Source: Clostridium sp. JN-9 (GTDB lineage: Bacteria; Bacillota; Clostridia; Clostridiales; Clostridiaceae). From it: DNA of 64,000 nt. Below the pieces are notes generated by a model. The model did not search any database. It saw nothing but the letters and a program-made list of their open reading frames with translations, and had not been told where the DNA came from. Below, piece by piece: positions 60,377 through 64,000 of this stretch (position 1 is its first letter; the number at the start of each line of letters is the position of its first letter). The stretch covers positions 2,418,001-2,482,000 of the forward strand of contig NZ_CP035280.1 in assembly GCF_004103695.1 (NCBI RefSeq), in the 5' to 3' direction. Made by a program: the position numbers and the translations under genes.

Positions 60377-60485
60377 TGTCATAGAGTGCGTGAAAACGTC
60401 TTTTCTTATTGGTCTTGGCACTTAGGTATAATTTTCTTTGAAGTTCTCGAACTTTATCTATGGTGTTGTTAGCTTTCGCATTCAC
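60377..60485 (-). pseudogene. group II intron reverse transcriptase, N-terminal stub
   Basis: A GTG start 9 bases behind AGAGGAGG reads NAKANNTIDKVRELQRKLYL then SAKTNKKRRFHALYD, the recognisable N-terminus of LtrA-like intron proteins. After HALYD the frame enters unrelated repeat DNA. Reverse transcriptase and maturase domains are absent. Confidence 0.75.
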
Positions 60486-61008
60486 TCATTCTTACCTCCT
60501 CTGAAAATATGAATAAAGTAGAGCTCCTTTCCTAAGCATAGTTTTGATGTCTATACTATCATTGGTACTATAAGCTCCTCCGACTCCTTCTTTGCAGAAT
60601 AACAATTTCGCTAATTCAGCTTATATGTCTTCTCTTTATGGTTATAATCATGCAAAGGAAGGTCTCTCCAGTTCCGAACTATACTATAAATACATGTCGT
60701 CTCCCTTATACCGAAGAATTCCTCAGTGCTGTTATTCAAGTTCTGCACACCTTCCATGGCTTTCGCCCATTTTCTCAAGGCTCAGCATTCTTTTGCCCCT
60801 TTATTTATAAAGAGGTGCTACTTAACGATACGGCAGAGTTCATTTTATATTACGACCTGTATTCTTGTTAGCACTCTTTCGAGTTACATTATCTTCACGC
60901 TTCATACCCAGTATTTCTACTACGCATGGTGATTAACTACAAGGCTCCTTGACGATTACCTTGACTGGACTTTCACCAGTAAGCATAGTCCAGCTTTGCT
61001 GGACGCAC
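60377..61008 (-). mobile_element. group II intron, 5' part only
   Basis: The minus strand starts GTGCGTCCAGC at 61008, the GUGYG 5' splice-site signature. It continues with intron-like blocks (GGTGAAAGTCCAGTC, GTGAAGATAATGTAACTCG, GGTGTGCAGAACTTG) for about 500 bases to an AGGAGG and the start of an intron-encoded protein. It breaks off at 60377 in the first third of the reverse transcriptase N-terminus, so domains V and VI and most of the protein are missing and it cannot splice. Confidence 0.75.
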
Positions 61009-61054
61009 AAAAAATAGAAGCCCTTGGATATTTGGTTACTATTCAAGAAGCTTC
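61009..61054 (-). terminator. terminator hairpin at the intron insertion site
   Basis: GAAGC/GCTTC plus CTTG/CAAG stems with T6 on the minus strand, ending one base before the intron 5' end. Some bacterial group II introns insert directly after terminators. Confidence 0.6.
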
Positions 61055-61216
61055 AGTTTAATTAACAAATATATATCTATATATTATATTGCCTAATTTA
61101 AAAAGTTTAAACATTGGGTTTTATTAAAGTTTTATTTTTTTAACAAAATTAATGATTAATAGACGATTTTTTATTTTCGGAATAGCTATATACTATCTGC
61201 TAACTTAAAACTAAAG

Positions 61217-61303
61217 ATTAAAGATTAAAGATTTTTCGCAGTGTAACGTAGAAAAATCATCCATAACTGTGAACTTTCAACTCATAACTCTCAACTGTTA
61301 ATT
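61217..61303. repeat. composite repeat, copy A
   Basis: Heptamers (ATTAAAG), hairpin-type GATTTTTCGCAGTGTAACG...AGAAAAATC, then AACTNNN heptamers (AACTTTC, AACTCAT, AACTCTC, AACTGTT), running into the 3' end of the DUF2178-like gene. Other copies at 61988, 62152 and 62556. Confidence 0.75.
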
Positions 61304-61738
61304 ATGTCTGTCATGATAAACATAAGCAGCTATTTGTGAAATCATTGAAATGTTAAATATCAGGCAAATTCCTATAAAAACACCAATGAAGCTGTTATGT
61401 CTGGTTATAGCAAATGCTATCATAAACAATAACATAAAAATGAAGCAGGATACTATTGTAATTTTTAATGCAGTAGTGTTTGCTTTAAATGAAATTAATT
61501 GTTCTCTTTCATCATCATTTTGTCTATCTTCTTTTGTACATCCATAATTTAAACTTCTATAAAGGGAAGAAGCTCCAATAAGTATCAGTAAAATAGAAAG
61601 AATAATACTTTTCCATAGGCTTATAGTATTCATTTGATAATAGTCTTTAATAATGGCAGTTATAATATACGTTACAGCTAATAGCAAGCTTATGATTCCA
61701 CTAAAAAATCCTTTTTTATTATATATTTTTTTCTTCAT
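61298..61738 (-). CDS. DUF2178-like four-TM membrane protein
   Basis: 146 aa with four TM helices (about 11-30, 42-60, 88-112, 117-138) and a charged cytoplasmic loop NYGCTKEDRQNDDEREQLIS; the DERE segment is typical of DUF2178-type proteins. These usually follow a small XRE regulator, and a 3' remnant of one overlaps its start here. Function unknown. The coding end touches the composite repeat. Confidence 0.65.
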   Translation of the reverse strand: MKKKIYNKKGFFSGIISLLLAVTYIITAIIKDYYQMNTISLWKSIILSILLILIGASSLYRSLNYGCTKEDRQNDDEREQLISFKANTTALKITIVSCFIFMLLFMIAFAITRHNSFIGVFIGICLIFNISMISQIAAYVYHDRHN

Positions 61739-61826
61739 TTTTTAAGTTCTCCTTCAAACAATATAAATCTTCGATAGTTGTATTAAAAATGCAGGCTATT
61801 TTATATGTATGGTAAGAAAGTGATTC
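61719..61826 (-). pseudogene. 3' remnant of an XRE-family regulator
   Basis: Without a start codon the minus strand reads ESLSYHTYKIACIFNTTIED then LYCLKENLKN, the last third of a small XRE/Cro regulator (normally PSL..A.KIA..FN..IE..F). The DNA-binding helices are missing and a stop lies directly upstream. It overlaps the DUF2178-like start by 20 bases, as intact pairs do. Confidence 0.6.
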
Positions 61827-61902
61827 TTATGTTAAGATGGAAAAGAAACTTAACAGTAAAAGCTTCTACAGTTAAAAGTTTTGAGTTAAGAGTTAAAAGT
61901 TA

Positions 61903-62232
61903 AGGTGAGTTTTCCTCCTTATGTCGCAAAACTAATTTATTTTTTAGGCTATGTTTTGCTGAAGCAAAACATAGCTAACTTATATAATTAAAGATTTTTC
62001 GCAGTGTAATGGAGAAAAATTATCCATAACTGTGAACTTTCCACTCACAACTTTCAACTGTAGTTAAAGGTGAGTTTTCCTCCTTACGTCGCAAAACTAA
62101 TTTATTTTTTAGGCTCGTTTTGCTGAAGCAAAACATAGCTAACTTGTATAAATTAAAGATTTGACCCAGTGTAACGGAGAAGAATCATCCACAACTGTGA
62201 ACTTTCAACTTGTAACTTTCAACTATAATAAT
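61903..62232. repeat. 165-bp tandem duplication
   Basis: Two head-to-tail units (61903-62067 and 62068-62232), each starting AGGTGAGTTTTCCTCC. Each unit carries a TTTTGC-TGAA-GCAAAA hairpin and one composite repeat (copies B, 61988-62064, and C, 62152-62226). The second unit ends at the ribosome site of the L7/L12-like gene. Confidence 0.85.
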
Positions 62233-62245
62233 GAGGAGTTTAATT

Positions 62246-62515
62246 ATGAATTACTTAACTATTTTTGGACTTATAGCAGTGGAATTATCATTATGGATAG
62301 TAAGTAGTATTAGCCAGATGCGAAGTGATATAACACGAATAAATATAAATTTAGATAAGATTGCTAAGCAGGTTGGAGTACCTGATACAATAACGGATGA
62401 ACTAAAAAGCCTTATTTTAGAAGGTAAAAAAATTGAAGCAATAAAAAAATATAGAATTGCTACTGGATTGGGATTGAAAGAAGCAAAGGAATATATTGAT
62501 TCTTTAAGTAAATAA
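62246..62515 (+). CDS. small membrane-anchored L7/L12 C-terminal-like protein
   Basis: 89 aa. One N-terminal TM helix (LTIFGLIAVELSLWIVSSI), a short linker, then a domain like the C-terminal domain of ribosomal protein L12 (LKSLILEGKKIEAIKKYRIA, then GLGLKEAKEYIDSL). Such stand-alone L12-like domains occur in Firmicutes membrane proteins of unknown role. The ATG at 62246 follows GAGGAG; a longer start overlaps that site. The 5' region is the 165-bp tandem repeat. Confidence 0.75.
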   Translation: MNYLTIFGLIAVELSLWIVSSISQMRSDITRININLDKIAKQVGVPDTITDELKSLILEGKKIEAIKKYRIATGLGLKEAKEYIDSLSK

Positions 62516-62518
62516 GGT

Positions 62519-62640
62519 AAGTTTTGCTTTAGCAAGACTTACCTTATTTATATAAATTAAAGATTTTTCGCAGTGTAACGGAGAAAATTCATCCACAACT
62601 GTGAACTTTCCACTCATAACTTTCAACTGTAGTTATTGGT
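62519..62640. repeat. tetraloop hairpin and composite repeat, copy D
   Basis: GTAAGTTTTGC-TTTA-GCAAGACTTAC (62519-62544) is the probable terminator of the L12-like gene. It is followed by composite repeat copy D (62556-62634), which reaches the 3' end of the endonuclease IV gene. Confidence 0.75.
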
Positions 62641-63466
62641 TGCTTGCTTCTCTTAGCATTTTAATTTCCCCTGCATATCCAGGAAGTTCATTTGGAGTTT
62701 CCAGATAAAATGGCAGATTTCTTAGTTTTGGATGATTGATAATTCTAAATATGGCCTCTTTTCCAAGTGAACCTTGTCCTATTTTTTCATGTCTGTCTTT
62801 ATGGCTTGAAAATGGATTTTTACTGTCGTTTAAATGAATTGCTTTAAGTCTTTTAAGACCAATAACCCTGTCAAACTCATCCAACACACCATCCAGATTA
62901 TTAACTATATCATAGCCTGCATCATAAATATGGCAGGTATCAAGGCATACTCCCATTTTATCAGAAAGCTTGACCCCATCCAGAATCTGCTTTATTTCTT
63001 CAAAGCTTCTTCCTACTTCTGTTCCCTTGCCTGCCATTGTTTCAAGGAGAACTGTGGTACTTTGATCAGGCTTTAAAATGGCATTCAGCATTTTTACAAT
63101 GTAGTCTATTCCAGCCTCTACCCCTTGCTTTACATGACTTCCAGGATGAAAGTTGTAAAGATTATTTGGGGTGTATTCCATTCTTCTCAAATCATCCTCC
63201 ATAACCTGCATGGCAAATTCTCTTATACTCTCATCTGCTGAACATGCATTTAATGTATATGGAGCATGTGCCAGTATTGGAGCAAAATTATTATCCTTTG
63301 CTATTTCCATAAGAGCCTTTGCATCCTCAGGGTCCATTTCCTTTGCCTTGCTTCCTCTTGGATTTCTTGAAAAGAACTGAAATGTGTTTGCACCAATATT
63401 AAGCGCCGTAAGTCCCATGGCCTTATAACCTTTTGATGCTGATAAATGACAGCCTATATTTAACAT
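62633..63466 (-). CDS. nfo: endonuclease IV
   Basis: 277 aa TIM barrel. Metal-binding residues are visible in [48 protein letters not shown] and the [20 protein letters not shown] block. It cleaves DNA 5' to abasic sites in base-excision repair. Length agrees with the family (about 280 aa). Right-hand neighbour is the CDF pseudogene; 109 bases lie between. Confidence 0.94.
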   Translation of the reverse strand: MLNIGCHLSASKGYKAMGLTALNIGANTFQFFSRNPRGSKAKEMDPEDAKALMEIAKDNNFAPILAHAPYTLNACSADESIREFAMQVMEDDLRRMEYTPNNLYNFHPGSHVKQGVEAGIDYIVKMLNAILKPDQSTTVLLETMAGKGTEVGRSFEEIKQILDGVKLSDKMGVCLDTCHIYDAGYDIVNNLDGVLDEFDRVIGLKRLKAIHLNDSKNPFSSHKDRHEKIGQGSLGKEAIFRIINHPKLRNLPFYLETPNELPGYAGEIKMLREASNQ

Positions 63467-63575
63467 AATATATCATCTTCCTTCTAAAAGTTGTAATTAT
63501 AAATAAGATTATATCATTTTAATGTACAAAAAGTACTACTGAAAAGCCAGCAGTACTTAGAATATTAAAAATCAG

Positions 63576-64000
63576 CTATATTGCTTTGCATTCTTTTTTT
63601 TCAGAATATCTGCATTTATCACAGCTTTCAGTACAGGATTCCAGATGTATCATAACCTCCGTGTTTTTCATGGAATGCTCTATGTTCCCTTCTATTTCAT
63701 CACATATATTATGTGCAGATTTTACAGACATATTTTCAGGAACAACCAGATGTAGATCAATATACTTTGTACTTCCTGATTTTCTTGTCCTTAAATTGTG
63801 AAAATTGCAGTATTCGGACTTATAATCACTTATTGAGTTTTCTATAAATATCTATTTCTTCTTCTGATAAGCTTACATCCAGCAAAGGCTCAAATGCAGA
63901 TTTAAGCATTCCATAGGCCTCTTTTAATATAAACATTGCTATTAAAATAGCTACAATAGGATCCAGAAAATTAAGCTTTGTAATCCATATCAGCAAAAGT
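63576..64000 (-). pseudogene. CDF cation efflux transporter, frameshifted, 5' end beyond window
   Basis: From the right edge the frame reads WITKLNFLDPIVAILIAMFI and GMLKSAFEPLLDVSLSEEEI, the last TM helix and the start of the CDF cytoplasmic domain, then stops. In another frame it continues ENSISDYKSEYCNFHNLRTR, KYIDLHLVVPENMSVKSAHN and ends in a Cys-rich tail (CTESCDKCRYSEKKEC). A 1-base shift near 63840, close to a GAAGAAGAA run, breaks the gene unless it is a sequencing error. CDF proteins export zinc, iron or manganese. Confidence 0.75.

Noticed and set aside
60592-60932. Three overlapping rightward ORFs of 68-77 aa
   Set aside because: They run antisense to the group II intron RNA and have no ribosome sites or family resemblance; such ORFs arise from the conserved intron sequence.
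61217-62640. Composite repeats as a CRISPR array
   Set aside because: Units are unevenly spaced, contain hairpin plus 7-mers and lie around genes; no constant repeat/variable spacer pattern.

Overview
The window looks like chromosome of a low-GC Clostridium (sensu stricto type). The DNA is AT-rich, ribosome binding sites are strong AGGAGG sites, and the genes include clostridial cell-wall-binding repeat proteins, a histidine-to-glutamate pathway with separate FtcD and FchA, and MurJ/TagA envelope genes. This placement is inferred from gene content; no search was run.

Positions 1-15450 are one end of a prophage or phage-like integrative element that continues past the left edge. Reading inward from the right end: a tyrosine integrase next to a tRNA-Glu(CTC), whose 3' end is the likely attachment site; a two-gene membrane module with its own promoter; ImmA and a cI-like repressor; a divergent Cro-like gene over a repeat-rich operator region; then a long leftward early operon. 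That operon encodes an antirepressor, a Com-like zinc finger, an excisionase-type protein, a probable DNA-annealing protein (465 aa), an SMC/Rad50-like ATPase, a UvrD helicase, a DnaD-like initiator containing 15-bp iterons, a DnaC-like loader, and MazG, HNH and DUF1064 nucleases.

Positions 15588-25464 are host genes: an esterase, a HAD phosphatase, a polysaccharide deacetylase, a DUF4230 protein, GDPD, YhaM and a nuclease-helicase fusion. Among them lie an IS1595-type insertion sequence, itself interrupted by a 93-bp MITE-like repeat, and an MFS pseudogene. Positions 25465-36250 hold the first of two apparently identical 1604-bp IS elements, which cuts a lysophospholipase-like gene before its catalytic His. 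They also hold a CHAP/SH3b wall hydrolase, a PadR-DUF1700-DUF4097 operon, a GntR-DUF1648 pair, more MITE-like repeats, and a decayed IS607 element with an internally deleted TnpB.

Positions 36250-44821 carry a NatAB-like ABC exporter and the operon hutH-ftcD-hutI-fchA. No hutU is visible, and a CodY-like box lies upstream of hutH. A serine hydrolase and an EamA transporter follow. Positions 44842-56029 are an envelope block. It has a MurJ-type flippase, two glycosyltransferases, an O-antigen-ligase-like polymerase/ligase, a SLAP-domain protein, and four secreted proteins: SpoIID, a repeat-only protein, a papain-like protease and an L,D-transpeptidase. Three of these four carry cell-wall-binding repeats.

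Positions 56132-64000 contain the second IS copy, inserted at the last codon of an SsuA/TauA-type binding protein gene, and the rest of that ABC transporter. A 3'-truncated group II intron follows, then a cluster of composite hairpin plus heptamer repeats (four copies and one 165-bp tandem duplication), an L7/L12-like small protein, endonuclease IV and a frameshifted CDF transporter gene cut by the right edge. I saw no CRISPR array and no rRNA.
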